Of a stretch of 64,000 nt of DNA, positions 46,156 to 55,132 are shown one piece after another (positions within the stretch are counted from its first letter, which is position 1; every line of letters starts with the position of its first letter). This DNA comes from CAWKGC01 sp963849005 (GTDB lineage Bacteria > Pseudomonadota > Gammaproteobacteria > Burkholderiales > Usitatibacteraceae). The stretch is taken from assembly GCA_963849005.1 (NCBI GenBank), contig CAWKGC010000007.1, positions 100,833 through 164,832 of the forward strand, given 5' to 3'. The notes beneath the pieces are model-generated. The model was not told where the DNA came from, searched no databases, and saw only the letters and a program-made list of their open reading frames with translations. A program made the translations under genes and the position numbers.

Positions 46156-46566
46156 ATGAGAATCTTCAGGTTGTCGCTGCTCGTCGCCGGGTTGTTGCTG
46201 GGTGCTGCAAACGTCCCGGGCATGGCGCTGGAATTCAAGCCTTACGCCGGCGCCAAGCTGGATGAAAAGGCGAGTCGCGAGGCGTCCGCCGCGAGCCCGG
46301 GCAAGCAGTCGGAGGTGTACACGACCAGCGACGCGTTCGACAAGGTTCTTGCGTTCTACAAGGGACAGTACAAGGAAGTCCCGATGTCACGCCCGCCGCC
46401 GAAGATCGCCGGGCAGCAGATCCGGTGGGCCTTCTTCATCCTCGACGATGGCACGAGCCTGGCGAATTCCAATTTCTGGATGAAGATCCAGTGGCCCTAT
46501 GTCGGCAGGGTCGACGGCAAGGACGTCCGGGATGCCACTGTCATCCAGACCGTCAGGACGAAGTAG
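46156..46566 (+). CDS. Hypothetical secreted protein
   Basis: The 136-residue protein starts 8 bp after a strong AAGGAGG. It has a signal peptide ending VPGMALE, then EFKPYAGAKLDEKASREASA, YTTSDAFDKVLAFYKGQYKE and KIQWPYVGRVDGKDVRDATV. I know no named family. The middle resembles small periplasmic proteins that pair a cleaved leader with a DUF-like alpha/beta body. It follows the sugar dehydrogenase by 32 bp and may be co-transcribed. Confidence 0.65.
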   Translation: MRIFRLSLLVAGLLLGAANVPGMALEFKPYAGAKLDEKASREASAASPGKQSEVYTTSDAFDKVLAFYKGQYKEVPMSRPPPKIAGQQIRWAFFILDDGTSLANSNFWMKIQWPYVGRVDGKDVRDATVIQTVRTK

Positions 46567-46612
46567 CGGCGCGAAGCCCCCTGTTTCCCTGCCGTTCGTG
46601 AGCTGTTGCCCC

Positions 46613-46663
46613 GCCGCTGGCGCCAAATTGCCCGGGATTCCGTTTGTGCAGTTGAAGGTGCCA
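46613..46663. repeat. Direct repeat copy A upstream of a secreted-protein gene
   Basis: GGCGCCAAATTGCCCGGGAT and the following TCCGTTTGTG recur almost unchanged at 48180-48232, each followed by TTGAAGG and TGCCATC. Copy A lies about 105 bp before the FG-GAP gene. Confidence 0.75.
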
Positions 46664-46767
46664 TCATCGAGTCAGGGGATTGCCTCGGTGCCCGGCACGA
46701 TCCAGAATCCACCGTCACCGTCCGATCCCGCCTGAAGCCGCCGATCGGCCAAGAATGGGGAAGAATC

Positions 46768-48168
46768 ATGCGCATGCCCAACCTCGGAAGACATTTCATT
46801 CTCCTGCTCACCCTGGCCGTCTTGTTCGGCATGGGATCGGCCCGCGCCATCACGCCCTTGGGCGGCCCCTTCGACTTCAACGCCGACGGCAAGCCCGACA
46901 TCCTCTGGCGCAATACTGCCAGCGGCGCGACCTACGCCTGGTACATGAACGGCCCGGCGCTGATCTCGGACGCCTTCATCGCGACGCATCGACCCGTCAT
47001 GGAAGGTCGCAGGGCGTGGCCGACTTCAACGGCGACGGCAAGCCCGACCTCGTCTGGCGAAACACGCGCCAACGGCGACACCTACGTCTGGTACATGAAC
47101 GGCGCCGATCTTCGTCTCCGACGCGTTCCTCTTCTCCTGCCGCCGGAATGGGTGATCCAGGGCGTCGCCGACTTCAACGCCGACGGCAAGCCCGACTTCC
47201 TGATGCGCAACGCCAGCACCGGGCAACGCCTTCGCCTGGTACTTCAACAACAACGTGCCGATCGGCGACCAGTTCCTCTTCACCATCGACCCGAGCTGGA
47301 AGGTGGAGGCGGTGGGCGACTTCAACGGGGACGGCCAGCCCGACCTCCTCTTCCGCAACACGGCCTCGGGGCTCGCCTTCGCCTGGTACACGCCAGTACG
47401 CGGCCGGCGTCCTCGAGCCTGCGGCAACTCCTCCCCGCCGATCTTCTCGATCGACCCGGCGTGGGAGGTGGTGCAGCTGGCGGACTGGAACGCCGACGGC
47501 AAGCCCGGACCTCGCTGTTCCGCAACCGCGACACGGGCCTGGTGTTCGTCTGGTACCTGAACGGCACCACGCTCGGCGGCAGCGACTTCATCATCCAGAT
47601 CGACCCGAGCTGGGAGATCGTGCCGCGTCGAGCCGATGCCGTGGTGGTGCACCCGCTTGCCGTCAGCCTCACCTCGAACGGCAATGGCAGCGTGAGCTCG
47701 ACGCCCCCGGGCATCAACTGCGGCGCGGATTGCTCGGAGAACTACGTCCACGGAACCGTCGTCTCCTTGTCGGCCGTGCCGGGCGCGAACTCGACCTTCA
47801 CCGGCTGGAGCGGCGCGTGCTCCGGCACCGGCGCCTGCGACGTCACGATGGATGCCGCGAAGTCCGTCACCGCCAGCTTCACGCTCATCACGTACACGCT
47901 GACCGTCGGCGTCATCGATGCGCAGGGCCTCGGGCTGACGCACGTCACTTCGACGCCTGGCGCAATCGATTGCTATGAGCTCACCGGGACCTGTTCAGCG
48001 CCATTCACCGCCGGCTCCTCCGTGACATTGCGCCTGTTTCCGGGCGCGAATGCATCGTTCGATAAATGGACGGGCGCCTGTGCCGGATCCGGCGCGACCT
48101 GCAACCTGACCATCAACGCCGATACCTCGACGACCGGGTCCAGCAAGTGCAACGGGCCTTGCCTCTGA
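46768..48168 (+). pseudogene. Secreted FG-GAP/VCBS repeat protein with InlB-type repeat, frameshifted
   Basis: The protein starts MRMPNLGRHF with a signal peptide ending MGSARA. About six FG-GAP-like repeats follow, each with the pattern DFNADGKPDILWRNTASGAT or close to it and a following YAWYMNG strand (a calcium-binding beta-propeller). From 47640 the frame is intact and carries a divergent InlB/Bacterial-repeat module: SLTSNGNGSVSSTPPGINCG, GTVVSLSAVPGANSTFTGWS, MDAAKSVTASF. A second module with Cys pairs ends it. At least seven frame changes occur in the propeller half. It is likely a cell-surface or extracellular adhesion protein. Confidence 0.7.
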
Positions 48169-48179
48169 ACTGGTGCCCG

Positions 48180-48232
48180 GCCGTTGGCGCCAAATTGCCC
48201 GGGATTCCGTTTGTGTGATTGAAGGATGCCAT
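48180..48232. repeat. Direct repeat copy B upstream of a secreted-protein gene
   Basis: Nearly the same 50-base segment as at 46613, beginning GCCGTTGGCGCCAAATTGCC. It lies 28 bp before the gene at 48260 and just after the FG-GAP gene stop. The pair suggests duplication of a gene-start segment or a small dispersed element. Confidence 0.75.
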
Positions 48233-48259
48233 CGCCACTCAATCGCCTGGAGGAATTCC

Positions 48260-49842
48260 ATGAACTTCCGTCATCTGCTGGCAGCGTCGCTGCTGTTCGC
48301 CTCGAACTGCGCAGTGGCCGTGAACCTGACTTACGGTGGGCTGCTCCCGCTCTCGCCGATCACGATCGACAACCGGATCGGCGACCAGTTCGATCCGCAT
48401 GTCGACCAGGACCTGGCCGTCTACTCCAGCGCCGTCGACATCGTGACTGGAGCCCTCATCCAGGAGATCCGCTACTACCGGTTCTCGACCGGCACGGTTT
48501 CCTCCATCCCCCAAACGCTGCCCGACGGATACCTGGCCAACGACCTCCTCAGCGACGTCAACCAAGGCCGCATCGTCTTCACTCGCGTTATCCCCGGCTC
48601 TCGCACGGCGATCATGCTTTTCGACCCCGACACGGGGATCCTTTCGGAACTGGCGCCCGCGCCCGCCTCGCGTAACATCGGCGTGGCGATTGGCGGGCAG
48701 ACCGTCGCGTTTGTCGACTACTTGCTGGCGGGCGACGGCTCCGGCGAGATCATGGTCCTCGATCTCACGACCTCGGCGTTGACCCGCCTGACGAACGATG
48801 CGGTGTACGACGCCAACCCGAAGGTTTCCGCCGATGGCAACGTGGTGACTTGGGAGCGCTACTTCACCTTTCGAACTCCGAAATCTACAGCGCCACGCGC
48901 TCGGGCGGCACCTGGACCGTCCAGCAAGTGTCCGCCAGTCCCCTGAACGAGCGCAGCCCTGACAGCAATGGCACGCAGATCGCCTTCGAGCGCGACGACC
49001 TGGGCGGGCCCACCGGGAGCAATATCGTCCTGGTGCCGGTGGCCGGAGGTGCCGAGACGGTCCTCGAGATCCCCGGCGAGCAGTACAACCCGTCGATGCG
49101 TGGCCAGATCGTCGTCTTCGAGAGCCGAGTCGGGACGGGCAACCCCGACATCTACGTCGCCGATCTCGCGAACAACCGGTACTTCCAGGTCACCGACACG
49201 CCACACCGGGCCGAGATGCTCAACGACGTCACCGTGCTGCCGACGGGCGAAATCCGCATCGTCTGGCAGGGCGTCGAGGAAACCGACCCGTTCAATGGCA
49301 GCATCTACGCGGCCACGTTCACGTTGCCTCCCGTGGTCGTTGCGGATACCACACCGCCGGTCCTGGTCGTGCCGGCCAGCATCGCCGTGGACGCAACCAG
49401 CCCCTCGGGCGCCGTGGTGAACTATGTCGCGACCGCAACCGATGCCGTCGACCCGAATCCCGTGGTGACCTGCGCACCGCCCTCCGGCTCGACATTCCCG
49501 GTGGGGACGACCGTCGTCAGCTGCGACGCAATCGATGCCTCAGGCAACAGCGCCACGGCGCGCTTCAACGTGACGGTGTTCGGCGCGGCCGAGCAGATCG
49601 CCGACCTGATCGACCTGGTGAACAGCTTCAACCTCCGCCACGGGATCGAAAACAGCCTCGATGCCAAGTTGCGGATCCTGCTCGGCGCAGCCGGTGCCGG
49701 CAACGTGACGACCGCCTGCAACCTGCTGGGCGCCTTCATCAATGAGGTGCAGGCGCAATCGGGCAAGGCGATCGCTACCGCGCAGGCGATCCAGCTCATT
49801 GCCGCGGCAAACCAGGCGAGGGCGGCCCTGGGGTGCGGCTGA
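48260..49842 (+). CDS. Secreted TolB-propeller-like protein with HYR domain (one frameshift)
   Basis: About 525 residues are expected, with an RBS GGAGGAATT just before the ATG. The signal peptide MNFRHLLAASLLFASNCAVA is followed by a beta-propeller of TolB type (DPHVDQDLAVYSS, NQGRIVFTRV, DANPKVSADGNVVTWERY). After the frame change near 48870 it continues with DSNGTQIAFERDDLGG, QYNPSMRGQIVVFESR and an HYR module at about 49350-49590 (DTTPPVLVVPASIAVDATSP, FPVGTTVVSCDAIDASGNS). A helical tail, ARAALGCG, ends it. It is probably secreted; the role is unknown. Confidence 0.7.
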
Positions 49843-49990
49843 GGAGGCGCGGGCACGGCTGAGTTCATCCAACAGGGCGCCGAGAACGTAAGTCCCATCA
49901 CGGCGGACGAACCGGAGGAAGATGTCACCGGAAGGCGGCATCGCGGTTCCGCGTGCCGGGATGGGCAACTTACTCTGATTGGAGAACACC

Positions 49991-50430
49991 ATGTTCAAGA
50001 GAAAACTTCAGGCGCGCTGGCAATGGCCGCCGCGGCGGCGATGCTGGCCAGCTGCGCGTCGATGCACGAGGCCATGATGGGAGGGGGACGCCATCTTTCC
50101 CTCACCGGCGCCAACGAAGTCCCGCCGGTCGACACTGCCGCCACCGGAAAAGGCATGGTCTCGGTGGGATCGGACTGCAGCGTGAAGGCGCACATCATGG
50201 TTTCCGGGATGACGGCCACCGCGGCGCACATCCACCAGGGCGCGGCCGGCGCCAACGGCCCGGTGATCGTGCCGTTCACCAAGTCGGGCGACAACGAGTT
50301 CGTGGCCCCCGAGGGCGCGAAGATGAACGAGGCCCAGTGTGCCGCCTACAGGGCCGGCAACACCTACGTGAACGTGCACAGCGCGAAGAATCCCCCGGGC
50401 GAGGTGCGCGCGCAGCTTTCCGGCAAGTGA
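49991..50430 (+). CDS. CHRD-domain lipoprotein (frameshift in the leader)
   Basis: About 145 residues are expected. An RBS (GGAG) precedes ATG at 49991 (MFKRKL). One base must change near 50008 to join it to AMAAAAAMLASC, giving a lipobox; the frame from 50023 onward is intact. The mature protein has the CHRD pattern: LSLTGANEVPPVDTAATGKG, CSVKAHIMVSGMTATAAHIH, QGAAGANGPVIVPF, and NVHSAKNPPGEVRAQL at the end. CHRD domains occur in secreted bacterial proteins of unclear function. Confidence 0.8.
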
Positions 50431-50477
50431 TCGCCGCCGCCCGCGGGGGCGTGGCTTCCGCGGGTGCCATCTTGAAG

Positions 50478-50825
50478 CTACGCCAGAACATCCAAACCAT
50501 GTTTCTCGACGATGCGAAGCAGCTTGGTTGCCAGGGCACTCGGGCTCTTGGCACCGGTTTCCCATTTCTGCACCGTCGATTCGCTGGTATTCAGCAATCT
50601 GGCAAACAGGTTCTGGCTGACATTGACCTTTGCGCGAATCAGGACAACCTCCTTTGCTGTCATCGATTTGACGGGCTCAAGGCAAAGTGCTTCGAATTCG
50701 CGCATCGTCGCCTTGCTGATGGCGCCTGCGCGGTGCAGGCCGGACGCAGCGCTATGAATGGCCTCGAAAGCGCTGCTCCGAGTTTTCGGTCTTACCTCAA
50801 TGGCCTTCCTGGCTTTTGCTTTCAT
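50478..50825 (-). CDS. HigA2/NadS-like antitoxin
   Basis: The 115-residue protein has a basic N-terminus, a linker (REFEALCLEPVKSMTAKEVV) and a C-terminal XRE helix-turn-helix: LIRAKVNVSQNLFARLLNTS then ESTVQKWETGAKSPSALATK. This is the HigA-2/NadS antitoxin pattern paired with RelE-type HigB-2 toxins. Its first codons overlap the end of the toxin gene by 29 bp, so it is the second gene of the pair. It should also repress through the palindrome at 51241. Confidence 0.85.
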   Translation of the reverse strand: MKAKARKAIEVRPKTRSSAFEAIHSAASGLHRAGAISKATMREFEALCLEPVKSMTAKEVVLIRAKVNVSQNLFARLLNTSESTVQKWETGAKSPSALATKLLRIVEKHGLDVLA

Positions 50826-51240
50826 CGCATATCTCCTTCAGTTCCCCAACGGCCAGCAAGACATCCATTTGGGCGGCACTTGTCGTGCTGTAGTACTTCG
50901 CGAGTTTCTTGAACCCCGCCAGTTCCTTCGTGCTGATATTTCCCCTGTCCTTCTTCGCGAACAGGAAGGCGAAAATCCAGTGCGTGCCTACCTTGGTGAT
51001 GACTATCGATCGGTAGCGGTTTTTGTCGAGGCGCTTTTTCCAAACTCCTCCACCCAATGCATCGCCTTGTCGCTTCTCGAGTTCTGCCCCGGCTTTGCAT
51101 AGCTCGTCGTCCGTGATCCCAGCGTCTCCAGCTTGCTTGGCAAAATATCCTGTCTTGAAGAACCGAGGATTGCGCGGCGCTTCAAGTCGGGAAGGTTCGA
51201 CCAGGGAACGCTGGATGCCATTTGCGAACTTATCCGCCAC
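50797..51240 (-). CDS. HigB2-type RelE toxin
   Basis: The RelE-like toxin of family PF06296 has its core at RFFKTGYFAKQAGDAGITDD, AELEKRQGDALGGGVWKKRL, KNRYRSIVITKVGTHWIFAF and LFAKKDRGNISTKELAGFKK. A GTG at 51240 opens the frame (147 residues), but the first 30 residues are not typical. An ATG at 51219 lies in another frame, so a base error near 51180 is possible. As a predicted mRNA interferase it is counteracted by the antitoxin overlapping its 3' end. Confidence 0.75.
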   Translation of the reverse strand: MADKFANGIQRSLVEPSRLEAPRNPRFFKTGYFAKQAGDAGITDDELCKAGAELEKRQGDALGGGVWKKRLDKNRYRSIVITKVGTHWIFAFLFAKKDRGNISTKELAGFKKLAKYYSTTSAAQMDVLLAVGELKEICDESKSQEGH

Positions 51241-51259
51241 TATAGCACGTGGTGCTATA
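51241..51259. promoter_or_regulatory. Palindromic operator/promoter of the HigB2-HigA2 pair
   Basis: TATAGCAC-GTG-GTGCTATA is a perfect 8-bp inverted repeat directly before the toxin reading frame. On the minus strand a TTGCTG (-35) and TATAGT (-10), spaced 18 bp, overlap it. This is what is expected for autoregulation by the antitoxin. Confidence 0.65.
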
Positions 51260-51487
51260 TGACAGCAAGGCGACCGACTGGGCAGCCGTATCTGGATGGG
51301 CCATGAAAGGAAAACACCCGCGTCGCACCGCGCGTTGACGCCCGCCCGCAGCCAAGGGTCGGGGCCAATCATTCCCGTTTGCAGGCTGCAGGCGTAACCT
51401 CAGGCAAGCGCACGCAAGGGCGAAGTCCGCCCGCCAAGACGGCAAGAAGCCGGCGGCCTTTCGGGTCCACAAGAAAAGAGGAAAGTC

Positions 51488-51833
51488 GTGAAGCTCTCGC
51501 AACCGTGGCGCACCGCCATTCGCGCGGCCTGTCTGCTGGCCGCGGTTTCGCTTTCCTCGTTCGGCGGACGCCAAGGGCAGCACGGGCACTTCAGGGGGTT
51601 CCCACAAGGCCCAGGGTGTCGCGCGGGATTGGCACGGGAATATTTCGCGCAGTGTGAGCGCGAAGGGGATTCAGGAAGCAGAGCCCCTGTCCTCGACCGG
51701 GAGGATTTCAGGCGCTTGTCCCGGTTACGTCATCGATCACGTGATGCCGCTCAAGCGGGGAGGGGCGGATGCGCCGGGGAACATGCAGTGGCAGACGAAG
51801 GCCGAGGCGCGGGAGAAGGACAGGTGGGAGTAG
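51488..51833 (+). CDS. Secreted HNH endonuclease-like protein (one frameshift)
   Basis: The start MKLSQPWRTAIRAACLLAAV gives a signal peptide. One base must be removed near 51560 to join it to the body DAKGSTGTSGG, ARDWHGNISRS, EAEPLSSTGRISGACPGYVI and DHVMPLKRGGADAPGNMQWQ, ending AREKDRWE. The DHVxPLxxGGxDxPxNxQW pattern is the HNH nuclease core. About 115 residues are expected. A decayed copy of its 3' half lies at 60461-60609. The RBS (AAGAGGAAAG) fits. Confidence 0.75.
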
Positions 51834-51912
51834 GTCGCAGATGGGGCGATGATTTGCGGGCCAGGCTTCGGCGGCGCATAATGCATCGCAAATGCAACGC
51901 ACGAGGCCGCCC

Positions 51913-52186
51913 ATGAAAACCGCCACCTTTCCGTCCTTCGCGTCGACCCGGACCTTCGGCAGGCCGCCGAGGATGTCCTGCTCGATGGCGAGAGCCTTTC
52001 CGGTTTCGTCGAGCAGTCGATCCGCTCGCAGATCGAGCGCAGGATTGCACAGCGCGAGTTCGTCGCCCGTGGCCTGGCCTCCCGCGAAGAGGCGCGACGA
52101 CCGGGAAATACGTTCCATCCGGCGAAGTCTTGAAGGGCCTGAAGAAGAAGCTGGCTCGCGCAAAGGCCGCATCGAAGGCGCGTTGA
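51913..52186 (+). pseudogene. ParD/YacA-like antitoxin, two frameshifts
   Basis: Restoring two single bases (near 51935 and 52103) gives an antitoxin of about 90 residues. It reads MKTATFPS, LRVDPDLRQAAEDVLLDGES, LSGFVEQSIRSQIERRIAQR, EFVARGLASREEARRTGKYV, then KGLKKKLARAKAASKAR. The ribbon-helix-helix start and basic tail match ParD-like antitoxins found before ParE toxins. Its stop overlaps the toxin ATG (TGATG), so the two are coupled. Confidence 0.75.
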
Positions 52187-52494
52187 TGCAATTTCGCGTC
52201 CGCTTCACCGAGGGCGCGCAAGAGGATCTCGATCGCCTGTTCCAATTCATCCTCGAAAGGGACGAGGCCGACCGGACGGTCGCGGATCGGGCAATGGCGG
52301 CAATCGAAGCCGGCATCCACCTGTTGGAGACGTCGCCTTTCAGTTGCCGGAAGGCATCCTCAGAGAACGCCTTCCTGCGCGAGCTTCTCATCCCTTTCGG
52401 CCATGCGGGGTACGTAGCGCTGTTCGAAATCGAAGACGCGCGGACTGTCACGGTCCTCGCCGTGCGGCACCAGCGTGAGGACGACTACCACTGA
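52186..52494 (+). CDS. ParE/RelE-family toxin
   Basis: The 102-residue protein begins MQFRVRFTEGAQEDLDRLFQ, has ADRAMAAIEAGIHLLETSPF, a central RELLIPFGHAGYVALFEIED, and ends VTVLAVRHQREDDYH. The pattern R-x-L-x-x-x-F-G-x-x-G-Y and the terminal VRHQREDDY are typical of ParE/YoeB-like plasmid stabilisation toxins. It pairs with the frameshifted antitoxin directly upstream. Confidence 0.88.
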   Translation: MQFRVRFTEGAQEDLDRLFQFILERDEADRTVADRAMAAIEAGIHLLETSPFSCRKASSENAFLRELLIPFGHAGYVALFEIEDARTVTVLAVRHQREDDYH

Positions 52495-52545
52495 CCCGGT
52501 GTTACGATTGTGGAGCTCACATCGTGAGCCACCCGGAGACCGGCC

Positions 52546-53527
52546 ATGGAAAGAATGGAACGCTTCTACCGCATCGACCAGATGATCGGGGAACGCAGCG
52601 TCGTGCCCATCGAGTCGTTCCTGGGCGAGCTGGAAATCTCCAGGCCACCTTCAAGCGCGACATCGAGTACATGCGCGACCGCTTCAACGCGCCGATCGAC
52701 TAGGACCGCGACGCCGGCGGCTACCGTTTCTCGGCCAAGGCGCAGCGCCCCGCGCTCGACTGCCGGGCCTCTGGTTCAACCCACCGAGATCTACGCGCTG
52801 CTGACCATGCAGCACCTGCTGGCGAGCTCCAGCCCGGCCTGCTACGCCGCACATCGAGCCGCTGCACGCGCGCCTGCAACGCGCTGCTCGGAACGCGGCC
52901 GACCACCTCCCGAGAAGTCGCAACGCCGCGTCGCGATCCTGCAGCATGGCCGCGCGCGCCGGTCAAGCTGCGAGTTCTTCGAGATCGCGGCCACCGCGCA
53001 TGCTCAGCCGCAAGCAGCCTGCAGATCACCTACTACGAGCCGCCCAGCGACGAGACCACCGAGCGCGAGTCTCGCCGCAGCGCCTCGTTTCTACCGCGAC
53101 AACTGGTACCTCGACGCCTGGTGCCACCTGCGCGAGGGAATCTCGCAGCTTCGCGGTCGACGGCATCCGCGCGGCCGAAATGCTCGACGAGCGCGCGAAG
53201 GACGTCCCCGAGGCGGAACTCGACGAGTACTCGCCGCCGGCTACGGCATCTTCTCCGGCAAGGCCAAGGACTGGGCGAAACTGCGCTTCACGCCGAGCGC
53301 CGCCCGCTGGGTGGCCGCCGAGCACTGGCACTCCGAAGCAGCGCGGCCGCTTCGAGCCCGACGGCTCCTACGTGCTCGAAATCCCCTACAGCGACGACCG
53401 CGAACTCGTGATGGACATCCTCAAGTATGGTCCGGACTGCAAGGTCGAGGGGCCGCCGGAGTTGAAGAAGCGCGTGGCCGACCAGGCGCGCAAGACCGCC
53501 GCCCTGTACGCCGTGAAGGCGGCATAG
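52546..53527 (+). pseudogene. WYL-domain (YafY/PafC-like) transcriptional regulator, heavily frameshifted
   Basis: The gene starts MERMERFYRIDQMIGERSVV with the N-terminal helix-turn-helix (FLGELEISRATFKRDIEYMR once adjusted). The middle is broken, with a nonsense TAG at 52701-52703 where a Tyr codon fits. ITYYEPPSDETTERE, FYRDNWYLDAWCHLREGISQ (the W-Y-L region) and a C-terminal WCX part follow: RFEPDGSYVLEIPYSDDREL, VMDILKYGPDCKVEGPPELK. About 330 residues are expected. WYL regulators often control defence or mobile islands; here it lies between TA modules and DUF932. Confidence 0.75.
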
Positions 53528-53596
53528 CTCACGAGGTGAGCTTCCGCAGGACGATCCTGCCCATGTCACCCGGCGTTTCCGGGCGAGGAGGCGAGG

Positions 53597-54598
53597 ATGG
53601 AAGAGATGCTGCTCGAAGCCGCGCGCGAGCCTGAAAGCGCGGAATGGACCCCGACCGGATTCAAGCAACCCGTCACCCGCTGGTTCCGCGGCCGCTTCGA
53701 CGAAGTGGCCGCGATCCTGCCGCGCTTCGAGCGGCGGCCGTTCGCGGTTGGTGGCGAAGCCTCCACCGGCAACCAGGCCAACGAGCTCCATGACCTGATC
53801 GTCCGCCGCGAGCAGGCCGAGGGCGGCTGGAGCACCTGCCCGGCGGGCATCGTCTCGAAGAAGTACCGCCTGATCGAGCACCGCGAGGCGGCCGCCGTCC
53901 TTGCCCATGCGTTCGGCGAAGTCGGCATCGACCCCTACGGCCTCGACACCCACGCCTCGCTGCATCGCTACGGCGCGTCGATGAGCCTGGAGGTGAACCT
54001 CGGCGCCGACTGGATGTTCGACCCGGGCGACGGGTATCCGCTGCTGCTGCAGTTGCGCTGCCAGAACTCCGTCGACGCCACGTCGCTCTTGAGGATCGCG
54101 CTGGTCTGGTACCGGCTGGTCTGCACCAACGGCATGGTGGTCGAAGTCGATCGCGCGCAACGCGGCTTCGTGCATCGCGAGGCGACCGAGGTGGAGGACG
54201 TTGCCGATTACCTCACGGCGGGACTCGAGGCCGCCGGCCGTGAACGGCTGGCGATGGGCAGGATGCACGAGTCCATGGTCGACCTGAAAAGGCTGCCCGG
54301 GTTTGTCGATACGATTCTCAAGGATCGTTGGGGCGCAATCGATGCGGCCCGCTTTCTCCACATTGCCCGGACCGGCTGCGACGCTGATCCCGTCGACCGC
54401 TTCCAGCCCGGCAAGCCGAGCGAGAAGCGGATGAAGCCGACCATTGCAGTCCCCGGCAGCCCGGAAAGGGCCACGAGCGCGTGGCACATCGTCCAGGCGC
54501 TTTCGTGGGTCGCGCGGGGCCGCAAGGGGCCGTCGGAACAACTCGACCGGCTGCAACAGATCCCGGGGTTCCTGAGAGGCATCACCGGTACCGAATGA
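53597..54598 (+). CDS. DUF932 domain-containing protein
   Basis: The 333-residue protein shows the DUF932 pattern: VSKKYRLIEHREAAAVLAHA, FGEVGIDPYGLDTHASLHRY, GASMSLEVNLGADWMFDPGD, LQLRCQNSVDATSLLRIALV, VWYRLVCTNGMVV. DUF932 proteins are encoded on phages, plasmids and accessory islands, and their biochemical role is unknown to me. The frame is intact. It is followed by a small gene 24 bp downstream that probably belongs to the same unit. Confidence 0.8.
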   Translation: MEEMLLEAAREPESAEWTPTGFKQPVTRWFRGRFDEVAAILPRFERRPFAVGGEASTGNQANELHDLIVRREQAEGGWSTCPAGIVSKKYRLIEHREAAAVLAHAFGEVGIDPYGLDTHASLHRYGASMSLEVNLGADWMFDPGDGYPLLLQLRCQNSVDATSLLRIALVWYRLVCTNGMVVEVDRAQRGFVHREATEVEDVADYLTAGLEAAGRERLAMGRMHESMVDLKRLPGFVDTILKDRWGAIDAARFLHIARTGCDADPVDRFQPGKPSEKRMKPTIAVPGSPERATSAWHIVQALSWVARGRKGPSEQLDRLQQIPGFLRGITGTE

Positions 54599-54622
54599 GG
54601 GGCGATCCGCGGGGATGAATCC

Positions 54623-55066
54623 ATGAAGCACACCTTCGACACGGCGATGGCCCTCACCAACCGCGGCTTTGCCTATTGGGCCTCGTGCCGCACATCGCGC
54701 CTTGCCGGCTGCAATTTCTGCGAGCCCGTCCTCGACGCCGTCCATCGTTACCTGAATCGCAAGGCGGAATTCATCGAAGTGCGATTGGCGCGCGAGGCCG
54801 CGAGGAAGAGTGCCTGCGCATTCGGGCTTGCCAGGAATACCGGAATGACGCAGGCCGGCGCGGCGATGATGGCCGCCTGGCACACCGGCCACGAATCGGC
54901 GGAGGCGGCGGCACGCTGTGTGATCTTCCATGCGGTCATGGCCGCCGGGTTTCGCGCCGATCGCGAGTATCGGGAGGCCGCGCGTGAAATCGAGCGGTCG
55001 TACCTGCAGGTCGAGCTGCGCCGCTGGCAGCGTGAACTGGCGCAGAGTTGGGGCGAGGAGGCTTGA
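54623..55066 (+). CDS. Hypothetical protein downstream of DUF932
   Basis: The 147-residue helical protein reads MKHTFDTAMALTNRGFAYWA, CNFCEPVLDAVHRYLNRKAE, AGAAMMAAWHTGHESAEAAA and ends VELRRWQRELAQSWGEEA. No domain is recognised. It has no signal peptide or membrane segment. Its close spacing to the DUF932 gene suggests a linked function. Confidence 0.6.
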   Translation: MKHTFDTAMALTNRGFAYWASCRTSRLAGCNFCEPVLDAVHRYLNRKAEFIEVRLAREAARKSACAFGLARNTGMTQAGAAMMAAWHTGHESAEAAARCVIFHAVMAAGFRADREYREAAREIERSYLQVELRRWQRELAQSWGEEA

Positions 55067-55132
55067 ACCGGGGCATCGGTTTCAAGCCGGATCAGCTCAC
55101 GTCATGAGCCTGTGGTTTGCGACAATAGGTTC

